From: Bdellovibrionales bacterium | GTDB taxonomy: Bacteria; Bdellovibrionota; UBA1018 | Length of the DNA: 64,000 bases | Direction: 5' to 3' | NCBI GenBank assembly: GCA_018266355.1 | Contig: JAFEAP010000006.1 | Location: forward strand, 62,001 to 126,000 | In this document: piece after piece, positions 51,616 to 59,907 of the stretch | Position numbering within the stretch: position 1 is the first letter of the stretch | Layout: each line of letters starts with the position of its first letter | Notes under the pieces: model-generated | The model's input: only the letters and a program-made list of their open reading frames with translations | Databases searched by the model: none | Told to the model about the DNA's origin: nothing | Program-made: the position numbers and the translations under genes

Positions 51616-52320
51616 ATGCGTCAATCGTTCCGCGTTTCGGTCGCTCTCCTTTCGTCATTTCTGATTTCGCTTTCGATAGCGAACGCGAGCGAGGAGTTCG
51701 CGAAAGTTCGAATCTCGGGAAATACGATCGTGATCCGCGTGGACATCGACATTTACGGAGAAGGCGCGACTCGGACTCGGGCTGAAGCGATCCGGACGAG
51801 CATCCTCCGATACTGGGCGAAGCGTCCGAAGGACGGCATGACCTGGACCTATTTCGACTCGACGGATTCGAGGACCTACGACGTCGTGTTCGAAGTTCAA
51901 GTTTCGCTTTTGGGCGGAAGGGAAAGGCAGGAACGAAACGTCGTATCCAGCTCGTGGGCAACTCCGATTTCCGATCGAAATTCCATTCGGACGCCAGCCG
52001 AAAACACTGACTCTTACGTGAGCGGCGGCAACCACGGAGTTTGGAGTCCGAACTATCCCGGAACCTACGCCCACGAATTCGGTCACTTGTTGGGTCTCGA
52101 CGACCACTACACTGTGGGTACTGACGGCTACAGCCATGCGAAACCCGGCTATGAAACGAACATCATGGCCAATACAGTGAGCGGACGGGTCGAGCAGATA
52201 AATATCGACCCGATCGCCGGACGGATCGTGTCCGAGTTTCGTCGTGCCCGGGCAAATCCGGACGCGAACCTCGGAGTCGAGTTCCAAACGACGATCGACA
52301 TCCGAAACCCGACCGACTAA
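51616..52320 (+). CDS. Secreted zinc metalloprotease, copy 2
   Basis: 234 residues, a clear paralogue of the preceding gene: the same order of Thr-Ile-x-Ile strands, Ile-Tyr-Gly-x-Gly-Ala-Thr-Arg, Trp-Thr-Tyr-Phe-Asp, His-Glu-Phe-Gly-His-Leu-x-Gly-x-x-Asp, Asn-Ile-Met, Val-Glu-Gln-x-Asn-Ile-Asp and a C-terminal Asp-Ile-(Met/Arg)-Asn-Pro-(Ala/Thr)-Asp. The zinc site is intact. It has a signal peptide. It lacks the Cys-x-Cys of copy 1. The first half of the gene is somewhat less G+C-rich than its neighbours. Confidence 0.8.
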   Translation: MRQSFRVSVALLSSFLISLSIANASEEFAKVRISGNTIVIRVDIDIYGEGATRTRAEAIRTSILRYWAKRPKDGMTWTYFDSTDSRTYDVVFEVQVSLLGGRERQERNVVSSSWATPISDRNSIRTPAENTDSYVSGGNHGVWSPNYPGTYAHEFGHLLGLDDHYTVGTDGYSHAKPGYETNIMANTVSGRVEQINIDPIAGRIVSEFRRARANPDANLGVEFQTTIDIRNPTD

Positions 52321-52329
52321 TCTCGGCGT

Positions 52330-53127
52330 GTGCCCGATAAACGCAGCCCCCGCGTCCGCCGCGCGCTCGTTCGCCTCTTTCCGATCGTCCGGGCGATCTT
52401 CCGCGTCCGCTTCGAGGGCCTCGACCGCATTCCCGACCGTCCTTGCCTTCTCGTCGCGAATCACTCGATCGGCGTGATCCCCGAAGTCTGGTCGCTCGTC
52501 TACGCGTGGGAAAAACGCTTCGACTTCCGCGGAGATCATCCGGCCTACGGGCTCGCGCATCCGTTTCCGTTCCGGATCCCGGGCGTGCGTCGGTTGATGG
52601 AGGGCGCGGGCGCGATTCCCGCGGACTATCCCGACGCGCGCGAGGCGTTCGCCTCCGGCGCGTCGGTCCTCGTCTTTCCGGGTGGGAACTGGGAAGCGAC
52701 CCGACCGTTCCGCGCGGGCAACGCGGTCGATTTCGACGGTCACCGCGGGTGGATTCGGGTCGCGAAGGAGTCGCAGGTCGACGTCGTACCGGTGTCGATC
52801 TCGGGGAGCTACCGATTGAACCCGGTTCTTTTCCGCAGCCGCGGGCTCGCGAAACTCCTCCTCCTCGACCGCGGCCTTCGGATCCGATGGCTTCCGGTCA
52901 CCCTCGGTCAGTGCTTTTGGACCGCGCTTTTCCTCGCGTTCGCCGCCGAGCGGCTCCCGTGGTTCGCGACCTTGCCGGCGGCTTGGCTGGTGTTCTCGGT
53001 GTCCGTGCTCGTCCCGATCTTTCCGGGCCGGCTCACCGTCCGTTTCGGCGAACCCCTCTCCTCCACCGCGGCGGAGGACGCCCTCTATAACGGCGTCCAA
53101 ACGCGGATTCGGTCGATGTTCGGCTAG
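52330..53127 (+). CDS. PlsC-like lysophospholipid acyltransferase (MGAT-like group)
   Basis: 265 residues from GTG 52330, without a clear ribosome binding site. Acyltransferase block I reads [11 protein letters not shown], with the catalytic His but Glu in the region of the usual Asp. Block III is Val-Phe-Pro-Gly-Gly-Asn-Trp-Glu, with Pro-Val-Ser-Ile after it, as in the plant/bacterial MGAT-like acyltransferases that use Phe-Pro-Gly-Gly. One membrane helix pair lies near residues 197-235. It probably acylates a lysolipid or diglyceride-type acceptor at the inner membrane. The stop interlocks with uvrB (CTAG). Confidence 0.78.
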   Translation: MPDKRSPRVRRALVRLFPIVRAIFRVRFEGLDRIPDRPCLLVANHSIGVIPEVWSLVYAWEKRFDFRGDHPAYGLAHPFPFRIPGVRRLMEGAGAIPADYPDAREAFASGASVLVFPGGNWEATRPFRAGNAVDFDGHRGWIRVAKESQVDVVPVSISGSYRLNPVLFRSRGLAKLLLLDRGLRIRWLPVTLGQCFWTALFLAFAAERLPWFATLPAAWLVFSVSVLVPIFPGRLTVRFGEPLSSTAAEDALYNGVQTRIRSMFG

Positions 53128-55295
53128 AGACCGAGTTCGATCACTTTCAGTCGACGGACGCGGTCCCGAAGCTCCGCCGCTTTTTCGAAACGAAGGGCCT
53201 TCGCTTCTTCCTTCATTTCTTTTTCCATCCGCGCGATCGAGTCGCCTAGGCGGTCCAACCCGAGGAAGTACTCGCCCGCGAGGTCCTTCGCCGCCGCCTC
53301 GGCGCCCGCCTCGTCGACGAGGTCGAGGCTCGCCACGTAGGCCGCCGCGGTCTCCTCCGGGGTGCGCGTGTCCGCCTTTCGTCCGGTGCCGAGCGCGCGC
53401 TTCGCGAGCTGGGCGCTCTCCGCGGAACGTTTACCCGCAGCGCGCGAACGCGAGAGCTGACCGCCGTCGTATTCGCCTTCGACCATCTCCGCGATCGGCG
53501 CGCGGATCGCCTTGATGATGGTCTTCGGTACGATTCCGTGCTCGAGGTTGTAGGCTTCCTGGATCTTCCGCCGGCGGGCGGTCTCGTCCATCGCCTGCCG
53601 CATCGACTCGGTGATCCGCTCGGCGTAAAAAATCACGTGACCGTCGGCGTTCCGCGCGGCTCGGCCGGTGGTTTGGATCAACGAGCGCGCCGAACGGAGA
53701 AATCCTTCCTTGTCGGCGTCGAGGATCGCGACGAGCGAAACCTCCGGCAGATCGAGGCCCTCCCGCAGGAGGTTGATTCCGACGAGGACGTCGAACTTTC
53801 CGAGACGAAGATCGCGCAGGATTTCGATCCGCTCGAGGGTCTCGATGTCCGAGTGGAGGTATTTCACGCGGACTTTCTGCTCGGTATAATACTTCGTGAG
53901 ATCCTCGGCGAGTTTCTTCGTGAGCGTCGTCACGAGCACGCGCTCGTTCTTCTCCGCGCGCTTCCGGATCTCGGTCAGAAGGTCGTCGACCTGGGTCGTA
54001 GCCTTCCTCACTTCGACGATCGGATCGAGCAGCCCCGTCGGGCGGATCACCTGCTCGACGAATTCCCCCCCGGTCTTCGCGAGTTCGTACTCTCCGGGCG
54101 TAGCGGAGACGAAGAGCGTTTGGTTCAGGATCTTTTCCCACTCCTCGAAATTCAGCGGCCGATTATCGAGCGCCGACGGGAGGCGGAATCCGTGATCGAC
54201 GAGGGACATCTTCCGCGCCCGGTCCCCGCGATACATCCCGCCGATCTGGGGCACCGAAACGTGGGATTCGTCGACGATCAGCAGCCAGTCCTTCGGGAAA
54301 TAGTCCATGAGCGTCGGCGGCGGCTCGCCGGGTCCGCGCTGCGTGAGGTGACGCGAGTAGTTTTCGATGCCTTGGCAGAAGCCGAGTTCCTCGATCATCT
54401 CGAGGTCGAAGAGCGTGCGTTGCTCGAGGCGCTGGGCTTCGACGAGCTTGCCCTGCGCCCGAAGCTCCGCGAGCCGTTCTCGGAGCTCGACCCGGATCGA
54501 TTCGATCGCGACCTTGCGGTTATCCGCGGAGGTGACGTAGTGGGACGCGGGATAGATCGTGATCCGCGGGAGCGCGCGGAGTTTCGTCCCGCGCAGCGGA
54601 TCCATTTCCGTGATCGCCTCGATCTCGTCGCCGAAGAACTCGATGCGGATCGAGCGCTCTTCCTCGTAGGCCGGATAGACTTCGACGACGTCCCCGCGCA
54701 CGCGGAACGTTCCGCGGTGGAAGTCGACGTCGTTCCGTTTGTACTGGATCTCGACGAGTTTCTTCAGCACGTCCTGGCGTTTCGTCTCGCGGCCGGCCTC
54801 GAGGTAAAGGAGCATCCCCTCATAGGCGTCCGGCGAACCGAGGCCGTAGATGCACGAAATCGAGGAAACGATGATCACGTCGTTCCGTTCGAGGAGCGAG
54901 CGCGTGGCCGAGTGCCGGAGCTTGTCGATCTCGTCGTTGATCTGCGAATCCTTCTCGATGTAGGTGTCCGTCGAGGGAATGTAGGCTTCCGGTTGGTAGT
55001 AGTCGTAGTACGAGACGAAGTATTCGACGGCGTTGTTCGGGAAAAACTCGCGCATCTCGGAGAAGAGCTGCGCGGCGAGCGTCTTGTTGTGACAGAGGAT
55101 CAGCGTCGGCTTTCCCGTGCGCGCGATCGTGTTCGCCATCGTGAAGGTCTTACCCGTGCCGGTCGCGCCGAGCAGGCAGACGGACTTCCGCCCTTCTTTC
55201 ACCGACTCGACGATCTTCTCGATCGCGGTCGGCTGATCTCCCATCGGGGAAAACGGGCTTTTCAGGTCGAATTCGGCGTTCACGGGCTTCGGCAC
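53124..55295 (-). CDS. uvrB: UvrABC excinuclease subunit B
   Basis: 723 residues from GTG 55295; the family is usually 660-690. UvrB verifies DNA damage and loads UvrC. All helicase motifs are present: Gly-Ala-Thr-Gly-Thr-Gly-Lys-Thr (motif I), the beta-hairpin [15 protein letters not shown] (II) and Gln-Thr-x-Gly-Arg-Ala-Ala-Arg-Asn (VI). The C-terminal UVR motif (Met-Lys-Glu-Glu-Ala-x-x-Leu-x-Phe-Glu-Lys-Ala-Ala) that binds UvrC is intact. An extra, poorly conserved segment of about 40 residues precedes it. There is no ATG at the right place; the GTG fits homologues and lies 7 nt after an extended -10. The open frame continues upstream for 130 codons but with no family sequence. Confidence 0.94.
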   Translation of the reverse strand: MPKPVNAEFDLKSPFSPMGDQPTAIEKIVESVKEGRKSVCLLGATGTGKTFTMANTIARTGKPTLILCHNKTLAAQLFSEMREFFPNNAVEYFVSYYDYYQPEAYIPSTDTYIEKDSQINDEIDKLRHSATRSLLERNDVIIVSSISCIYGLGSPDAYEGMLLYLEAGRETKRQDVLKKLVEIQYKRNDVDFHRGTFRVRGDVVEVYPAYEEERSIRIEFFGDEIEAITEMDPLRGTKLRALPRITIYPASHYVTSADNRKVAIESIRVELRERLAELRAQGKLVEAQRLEQRTLFDLEMIEELGFCQGIENYSRHLTQRGPGEPPPTLMDYFPKDWLLIVDESHVSVPQIGGMYRGDRARKMSLVDHGFRLPSALDNRPLNFEEWEKILNQTLFVSATPGEYELAKTGGEFVEQVIRPTGLLDPIVEVRKATTQVDDLLTEIRKRAEKNERVLVTTLTKKLAEDLTKYYTEQKVRVKYLHSDIETLERIEILRDLRLGKFDVLVGINLLREGLDLPEVSLVAILDADKEGFLRSARSLIQTTGRAARNADGHVIFYAERITESMRQAMDETARRRKIQEAYNLEHGIVPKTIIKAIRAPIAEMVEGEYDGGQLSRSRAAGKRSAESAQLAKRALGTGRKADTRTPEETAAAYVASLDLVDEAGAEAAAKDLAGEYFLGLDRLGDSIARMEKEMKEEAKALRFEKAAELRDRVRRLKVIELGL

Positions 55296-55302
55296 GTTCG
55301 TA

Positions 55303-55311
55303 AAAATAGCA
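55303..55311 (-). promoter_or_regulatory. Extended -10 of uvrB
   Basis: TGCTATTTT on the minus strand is an extended -10 (TGn plus TATTTT) ending 7 nt before the uvrB GTG. There is no -35, as is usual for extended -10 promoters. It suggests a leaderless uvrB message. Confidence 0.35.
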
Positions 55312-55539
55312 TGATTCGGGCCCTTCCGGCGGAATCGGAATTCCCGACCGGAGTTGTTAAATAGGGTCACCTTAGAAAACCTTTGCGAACTGATGCGGGG
55401 CCCATAAAAAAACCATTTCCAAACAATCCAAATAGACGCGTTCCCGATTCCCAAAACGGATTCGAGACTTAACGCAGATCTCGAAAAACGATGCCCCGCT
55501 TCGACACGCCGCACTCTCGCGTCACCACTATAGGTAGCA
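55312..55539. other. Non-coding gap between uvrB and the nrd promoter
   Basis: About 230 bp, lower in G+C than the genes around it. It holds a 7-bp perfect inverted repeat (near 55462-55486) and a GGGGCCC run followed by seven A near 55395-55411. No family sequence is found in any frame, and I see no LexA- or NrdR-type box. Confidence 0.4.
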
Positions 55540-55568
55540 TTGACGGGTCCGTGGCACCCCCATATCTT
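55540..55568 (+). promoter_or_regulatory. Promoter of the nrdAB leader
   Basis: TTGACG at 55540 and TATCTT at 55563 with a 17-nt spacer. The predicted start is near 55575, exactly where the 5' arm of the closing stem of the structured leader begins. The leader would be about 314 nt. Confidence 0.55.
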
Positions 55569-55574
55569 GTGTAT

Positions 55575-55833
55575 GTACCGAGCTGGTCGCGTTTGAGAGG
55601 CCCTACGGCCGCAAGAACGCCAAAAGCACTGGGATGGAACGAAAACCGGCATCCGGGCCGATAGGCGACCCGGATGAAACTGCACCGAAACTTCTGGGAG
55701 GAAGGGTCGGCGGGCAGCGGTGAGTAGATGAAGTCGTTACGGAAGTATCGCCCCATCCGAGGCTAAGGCCTGCCAGCGCGTACACCCGACAGGGGTCTCC
55801 GGGGGGAGACGCTACGCGTCGGGTTGCCGGTAC
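55575..55833 (+). ncRNA. Structured 5' leader of nrdAB, candidate riboswitch or novel cis-regulatory RNA
   Basis: A hand fold gives a closed domain. P1 pairs 55575-55580 with 55828-55833; P2 pairs 55582-55587 with 55772-55777. A hairpin closes at 55589-55593/55616-55620 with an inner GGCC/GGCC stem. P4 pairs 55632-55637 with 55753-55758. Hairpins follow at 55650-55657/55669-55676 (8 bp, perfect), 55685-55688/55707-55710 with inner 55691-55694/55701-55704, 55717-55721/55747-55751, 55760-55763/55768-55771 and 55784-55790/55818-55824 with inner 55795-55800/55805-55810. No coding frame fits. It does not show the B12 box of cobalamin riboswitches, RNase P or tmRNA core sequences, or other motifs I know. 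A ligand or protein that senses nucleotide or cofactor status is a reasonable inference. Confidence 0.6.
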
Positions 55834-55848
55834 GAGAATTTAGGAAGA

Positions 55849-55888
55849 AGCGGCTCAGAAGAGTGAGCCGCTAAGGGGGAATTGCCAG
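55849..55888 (+). promoter_or_regulatory. Hairpin and ribosome binding site of nrdA
   Basis: A perfect 9-bp hairpin (55849-55857 with 55864-55872, 6-nt loop) abuts the Shine-Dalgarno sequence AAGGGGGA (55873-55880), 8 nt before the ATG. It has no T-run, so it is more likely to act on translation than as a terminator, and may be the output part of the upstream leader. Confidence 0.6.
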
Positions 55889-58303
55889 ATGGAAACGACG
55901 ACGAATACGAACACGACGAACGCCTTCAACCCGAACCTCGCGGCGGGTGTGGAACAGAACCTGAGCTTCGCGCTCGATCCGATCGAACGCGCGGATCACC
56001 CCTTCGCGAAAGCCGCCCTCGTCGAGCGTTTCCGCGCGCTTTCGATCGATCTTCCGCGAATCGACCTCGATTTCGCGGCCTCGCGCGTGTTTTCCGCGCT
56101 TTCGGCGAATCCGACGGAAGCCGAGTTCTTCGACGCCGCCATTCAGAGCTTGTCCGGCCTGATCACGCTCGAACCCGACTATTCGAAGCTCTCCGCTCGC
56201 GTTCTCTCGCAGAAAATCGTCGCCGAAGTCGCCTCCCAGGGCGTGAAGACTTTCGCCGATTCGCTCGAGATCGCCGCGACGAACGGCCTGCTCCAAGAGG
56301 GCATGAAGGCGCGCGCCGCCCGCCTCACCCTCTCGCCTTCGCGCGACCACCTCTTCGAATTCTTCGGACTGAAGACGGTCTACGACCGCTACCTCCTGAA
56401 GCACCCGATCACCCGGAAAGTGATCGAAACGCCGCAGATGTTCTTCGCCCGCGTCGCCGTCGGCATCTCGACGACCGCCGAGGAAGCCCAGACGCTCTAT
56501 GAAATGACCTCGACGTTCCGGTTCATGCCTTCGACGCCGACGCTTTTCAACTCCGGGACCCGCATTCCGCAGCTCTCTTCGTGCTTCCTCCTCGACTCGC
56601 CGAAAGACGAGCTGAAGTCGATCTACGCCCGCTACGGCGAGATCGCCGAGCTGTCTAAATTCTCCGGTGGCATCGGCATCGCCTATCACCGCGTCCGCTC
56701 GCGCGGCTCGCTCATCCGGGGAACGAACGGGAAGTCGAACGGGATCGTGCCGTGGCTGAAGACCCTCGACTCTTCCGTCGCCGCCGTGAACCAAGGCGGG
56801 AAGCGGAAAGGCGCCGCGTGCGTCTACCTCGAGACCTGGCACGCCGACATCGAAGAGTTCCTCGAACTCCGGAACAACACCGGCGACGAAGCGAACCGCA
56901 CGCATAACCTGAATATCGCGAACTGGGTCTCCGACCTGTTCATGAAACGCGTCGAAGCCGGCGCCGACTGGTCGCTCTTCGACCCGAAAGTCACTCCGGA
57001 ACTCGTCGACCTCTACGGCAACGCGTTCGAAAAGGCCTACGAGGCCGCCGAAGCCGCGGGCAAAGCCGTCCGCAAGATACCGGCGCGCGACCTCTACGCC
57101 CGCATGATGAAGACGCTCGCCGAGACCTCGAACGGCTGGATGAACTTCAAGGACGCCTCGAACCTGAAGTCGAACCAAACGGGCAAAGACGGAAACGTCA
57201 TCCACCTCTCGAACCTCTGCACGGAAATCCTCGAAGTCACGTCGCAGTCCGAGACGGCGGTGTGTAACCTCGGTTCGATCAACCTCTCCGAGCACGTGAA
57301 GTCCGGCATGTTCGACTTCTCGCGCCTGCGCGAAACCGTCCTCACCGTCGTTCCGTACCTCGACCGCGTGATCGACCTGAACTACTACGCGCTCGACGAA
57401 GCGAAGGGCTCGAACAACAAGTGGCGCCCGATCGGTCTCGGCGTGATGGGTCTCCAGGACGCGTTCTGCCAACTCGGCCTCGCGTTCGACTCCCCGGAAG
57501 CGCTCGAACTCTCGACCCGCATCCAGGAAACTGTTTACTTCTACGCGCTCACGGCTTCGGTCGCGCTCGCGAAGAAGAACGGCCCGCATGTGAACTTTAT
57601 GGAAACGCGCGCAGCCGAGGGCAAACTCCAGCCGGACTTCTGGCCGGAAGCGAAACCGTCCTCTCACCTCGACTGGGCCGGCCTGAAGAAGGACATCATG
57701 GCCTACGGGGTGCGCAACTCCCTCATGATCGCGATCGCACCGACGGCGACCATCGCTTCGATCGTCGGTTGTACCGAATCGATCGAGCCGATGGTATCGA
57801 ACCTCTTCAAGCGGGAAACCCTCTCGGGCGAATTCATCCAGATCAATAAGTTCCTCGTCCGCGAGCTCCAAAGCCGCGGTCTTTGGGACCAGCCGATGAT
57901 CGACGCGCTCAAGATGGCCGAAGGTTCGATCCAGTCGATCGAACGTATCCCGGCCGACCTCCGCCACCGCTACCGCACTGCGTGGGAACTCTCGATGAAG
58001 AACCTCATCGACCTCGCGGCGGCCCGCGGCGCGTACATCGACCAATCCCAATCCCTGAATTTGTTCATGGAATCGCCGAACGTCGGAAAACTTTCGTCGA
58101 TGTACATGTACGCCTGGAAAAAGGGCCTGAAGACGACGTATTACCTTCGCTCGCGTCCGGCGACCCGGATCCAAAAAGCGACGATCGGCGCGGATTCCGC
58201 GTCGGCCGAGTCTCCTTCGGGCGCCCCGTCGAAGACTTACACCGCGGCCGAAGCCGTCGTGTGTTCGCTCGAAAACCCCGAAGCGTGCGAGGCTTGTCAG
58301 TAA
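55889..58303 (+). CDS. nrdA: Class I ribonucleoside-diphosphate reductase, large subunit
   Basis: 804 residues. It reduces ribonucleotides to deoxyribonucleotides with NrdB. Active-site residues: Cys in Leu-Ser-Ser-Cys-Phe-Leu, the thiyl radical site in Asn-Leu-Cys-Thr-Glu-Ile, its partner Cys in Val-Cys-Asn-Leu-Gly-Ser-Ile-Asn-Leu, and the paired Tyr of Thr-Thr-Tyr-Tyr-Leu near the end. The tail ends Cys-Glu-Ala-Cys-Gln, the redox pair that takes electrons from thioredoxin or glutaredoxin. The N terminus lacks the Val-x-Lys-Arg-Asp-Gly of an ATP cone; about 55 unrelated residues lead into the helical domain. So dATP inhibition through that cone may be missing. The gene follows a long structured leader and overlaps nrdB by 1 nt. 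Confidence 0.96.
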   Translation: METTTNTNTTNAFNPNLAAGVEQNLSFALDPIERADHPFAKAALVERFRALSIDLPRIDLDFAASRVFSALSANPTEAEFFDAAIQSLSGLITLEPDYSKLSARVLSQKIVAEVASQGVKTFADSLEIAATNGLLQEGMKARAARLTLSPSRDHLFEFFGLKTVYDRYLLKHPITRKVIETPQMFFARVAVGISTTAEEAQTLYEMTSTFRFMPSTPTLFNSGTRIPQLSSCFLLDSPKDELKSIYARYGEIAELSKFSGGIGIAYHRVRSRGSLIRGTNGKSNGIVPWLKTLDSSVAAVNQGGKRKGAACVYLETWHADIEEFLELRNNTGDEANRTHNLNIANWVSDLFMKRVEAGADWSLFDPKVTPELVDLYGNAFEKAYEAAEAAGKAVRKIPARDLYARMMKTLAETSNGWMNFKDASNLKSNQTGKDGNVIHLSNLCTEILEVTSQSETAVCNLGSINLSEHVKSGMFDFSRLRETVLTVVPYLDRVIDLNYYALDEAKGSNNKWRPIGLGVMGLQDAFCQLGLAFDSPEALELSTRIQETVYFYALTASVALAKKNGPHVNFMETRAAEGKLQPDFWPEAKPSSHLDWAGLKKDIMAYGVRNSLMIAIAPTATIASIVGCTESIEPMVSNLFKRETLSGEFIQINKFLVRELQSRGLWDQPMIDALKMAEGSIQSIERIPADLRHRYRTAWELSMKNLIDLAAARGAYIDQSQSLNLFMESPNVGKLSSMYMYAWKKGLKTTYYLRSRPATRIQKATIGADSASAESPSGAPSKTYTAAEAVVCSLENPEACEACQ

Positions 58304-59301
58304 TGATTCTCGATCCTGGTTTCAACCTCACTCTCCGTCCGATGAAGTATCCGGAACTCTACGAGATGTACCGGAACGCCATCAAGAACACCTGGACGGT
58401 CGAAGAAGTCGATTTCGCGACGGACCTGATGGACTTGCGCGAAAAGATGACTCCGGGCGAGCGGCACCTGATCCAGCGCCTCGTCGCGTTCTTCGCGACC
58501 GGCGACTCGATCGTGGCGAATAACCTCGTCTTGAACTTCTACAAGCACATCAACTCTCCGGAAGCTCGCCTCTACCTCTCGCGCCAGCTCTTCGAAGAGG
58601 CCGTGCACGTGCAGTTCTACCTCACGCTCCTCGACTCCTACATCCCGGACCCGAACGAACGGAACCAAGCCTTCGCCGCGATCAACAACATCCCGTCGAT
58701 CCGCCGGAAAGCCGAGTTCTCGTTCAAGTGGACGGACTCGATCAATGACCTCACGGTGCTGAAGAACCGCGAAGACCGGAAGGCGTTCCTCCTGAACCTC
58801 ATCTGCTTCGCGGCTTGTAACGAAGGGCTCTTCTTCTTCGCCGCGTTCGCCTACGTGTACTACCTCCGTTCGAAGGGCCTCCTGCACGGTCTCGCGACCG
58901 GCACGAACTGGGTCTTCCGCGACGAGAGCATGCACATGCAGTTCGCGTTCACGGTCATCGACCAGATCCGCGAGGAAGAGCCGGAACTCTTCGACGCCGA
59001 TCTGACCGCGAAGGTCTACGAGATGATGGAAGACGCGATCGAGTGCGAAACGCTCTTCGCGAACGACGTCCTCGCCGAAGGCGTGGCCGGTCTCTCCGTC
59101 CGCGACATGCGCACGTACCTCGAGTTCGTCGCCGATCGCCGTCTGGCCGCACTGAAAATGCCGATCAAGTACGGTTCGAAGAACCCGTTCTCGTTCCTGG
59201 ACCTCCAGGACGTGCAGGAAGTGACGAACTTCTTCGAGCGTCGGGTCTCTTCGTACTCCGTCGGCGTCGAAGGTTCGGTCGCGTTCAACGAAGCGTTCTA
59301 G
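58303..59301 (+). CDS. nrdB: Class I ribonucleoside-diphosphate reductase, small subunit
   Basis: 332 residues from ATG 58303, which shares one base with the nrdA stop (TAATG). It holds the di-metal site and the tyrosyl radical used by NrdA. Ligands: Asp in Thr-Gly-Asp-Ser-Ile, Glu and His in Phe-Glu-Glu-Ala-Val-His, Glu in Cys-Asn-Glu-Gly, and Glu and His in Asp-Glu-Ser-Met-His. A Tyr four residues after the first His matches the radical Tyr122 of E. coli, so this is not the Tyr-less class Ic type. The C terminus should dock into NrdA. No third gene (nrdI, nrdR) follows. Confidence 0.95.
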   Translation: MILDPGFNLTLRPMKYPELYEMYRNAIKNTWTVEEVDFATDLMDLREKMTPGERHLIQRLVAFFATGDSIVANNLVLNFYKHINSPEARLYLSRQLFEEAVHVQFYLTLLDSYIPDPNERNQAFAAINNIPSIRRKAEFSFKWTDSINDLTVLKNREDRKAFLLNLICFAACNEGLFFFAAFAYVYYLRSKGLLHGLATGTNWVFRDESMHMQFAFTVIDQIREEEPELFDADLTAKVYEMMEDAIECETLFANDVLAEGVAGLSVRDMRTYLEFVADRRLAALKMPIKYGSKNPFSFLDLQDVQEVTNFFERRVSSYSVGVEGSVAFNEAF

Positions 59302-59314
59302 GGATTGTTCTGAG

Positions 59315-59773
59315 TCAGCGGACCGAAATCGGCGCGACGTTCACGGGCGGCGGATTGAACGCCGGGACGTGGATCGGGGCCGGGTAATTCGCCGGGTTCG
59401 GAGCACCGGAGTTCCCGCTGAATCCTTGCATCCCGTTCATATTATAGGACTGCAAGCTCGCCACGCCGGGTCCGTCGCCGATACGCGCGGCCGGTCCCAT
59501 GTACTCGACCGGCATCCCGATCCGGCGATTCTTCGCGGCCCCGTTATAGGGATCGGACTCGCTCGCGTAGTCGGCGGGATTTTTCGAAGGCGCCCCGAAC
59601 CCGAAATAAGGGTCGAGGGTCGGGCTCGGCTTCGATTCCGGGACTTGAGTCAGCGCGGAAGCGGCCGATGGCATCATCGGGCGAACGGCGACGGGACGAA
59701 GATCGAGCTTTTTCGCGCCTAAAAGCGCGGGCGCGAGAAGCGCACCCAGTACGAAGAGTCGTGATTGCTGCAT
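59315..59773 (-). CDS. Small secreted Pro/Asn-rich protein
   Basis: 152 residues from ATG 59773, chosen because it begins a signal peptide (Gln-Gln-Ser-Arg then Leu/Ala-rich core, ending near Gly-Ala). The mature part is low-complexity: rich in Pro, Asn, Ala, Gly and Ser, with no Cys and no predicted helix. No family recognised. It may be a periplasmic or surface linker-type protein. It has no ribosome binding site. It is convergent with nrdB (13 nt between stops) and divergent from the MarR gene. Confidence 0.55.
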   Translation of the reverse strand: MQQSRLFVLGALLAPALLGAKKLDLRPVAVRPMMPSAASALTQVPESKPSPTLDPYFGFGAPSKNPADYASESDPYNGAAKNRRIGMPVEYMGPAARIGDGPGVASLQSYNMNGMQGFSGNSGAPNPANYPAPIHVPAFNPPPVNVAPISVR

Positions 59774-59871
59774 TGCGGCCAAGGTGTAACAGAGCCCTTC
59801 AAAAACCGCGACGAAAACTTCGGGATGCCTTCTTGGAAGAAATTCCATAATCATTTCAAGGCCGAAAACAG

Positions 59872-59901
59872 TTGCATCGGTTAACGATTTCTTCGTATAC
59901 C
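59872..59901 (+). promoter_or_regulatory. Candidate promoter of the marR-tolC operon
   Basis: TTGCAT at 59872 and TATACC at 59896, 18 nt apart; the -10 ends 6 nt before ATG 59908. A MarR protein would be expected to bind here. No clear long palindrome is visible. Confidence 0.45.
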
Positions 59902-59907
59902 CCGCCC

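Noticed and set aside
55296..55685. 130-codon N-terminal extension of uvrB
   Set aside because: It shows no UvrB similarity, runs through the nrd leader and promoter region, and homologues begin near the chosen GTG.
55575..55833. Cobalamin riboswitch, RNase P RNA or tmRNA in the nrd leader
   Set aside because: The B12 box, the RNase P core (GAGGAAAGTCC type) and tmRNA ends are not present. A distant variant cannot be excluded without a covariance search.
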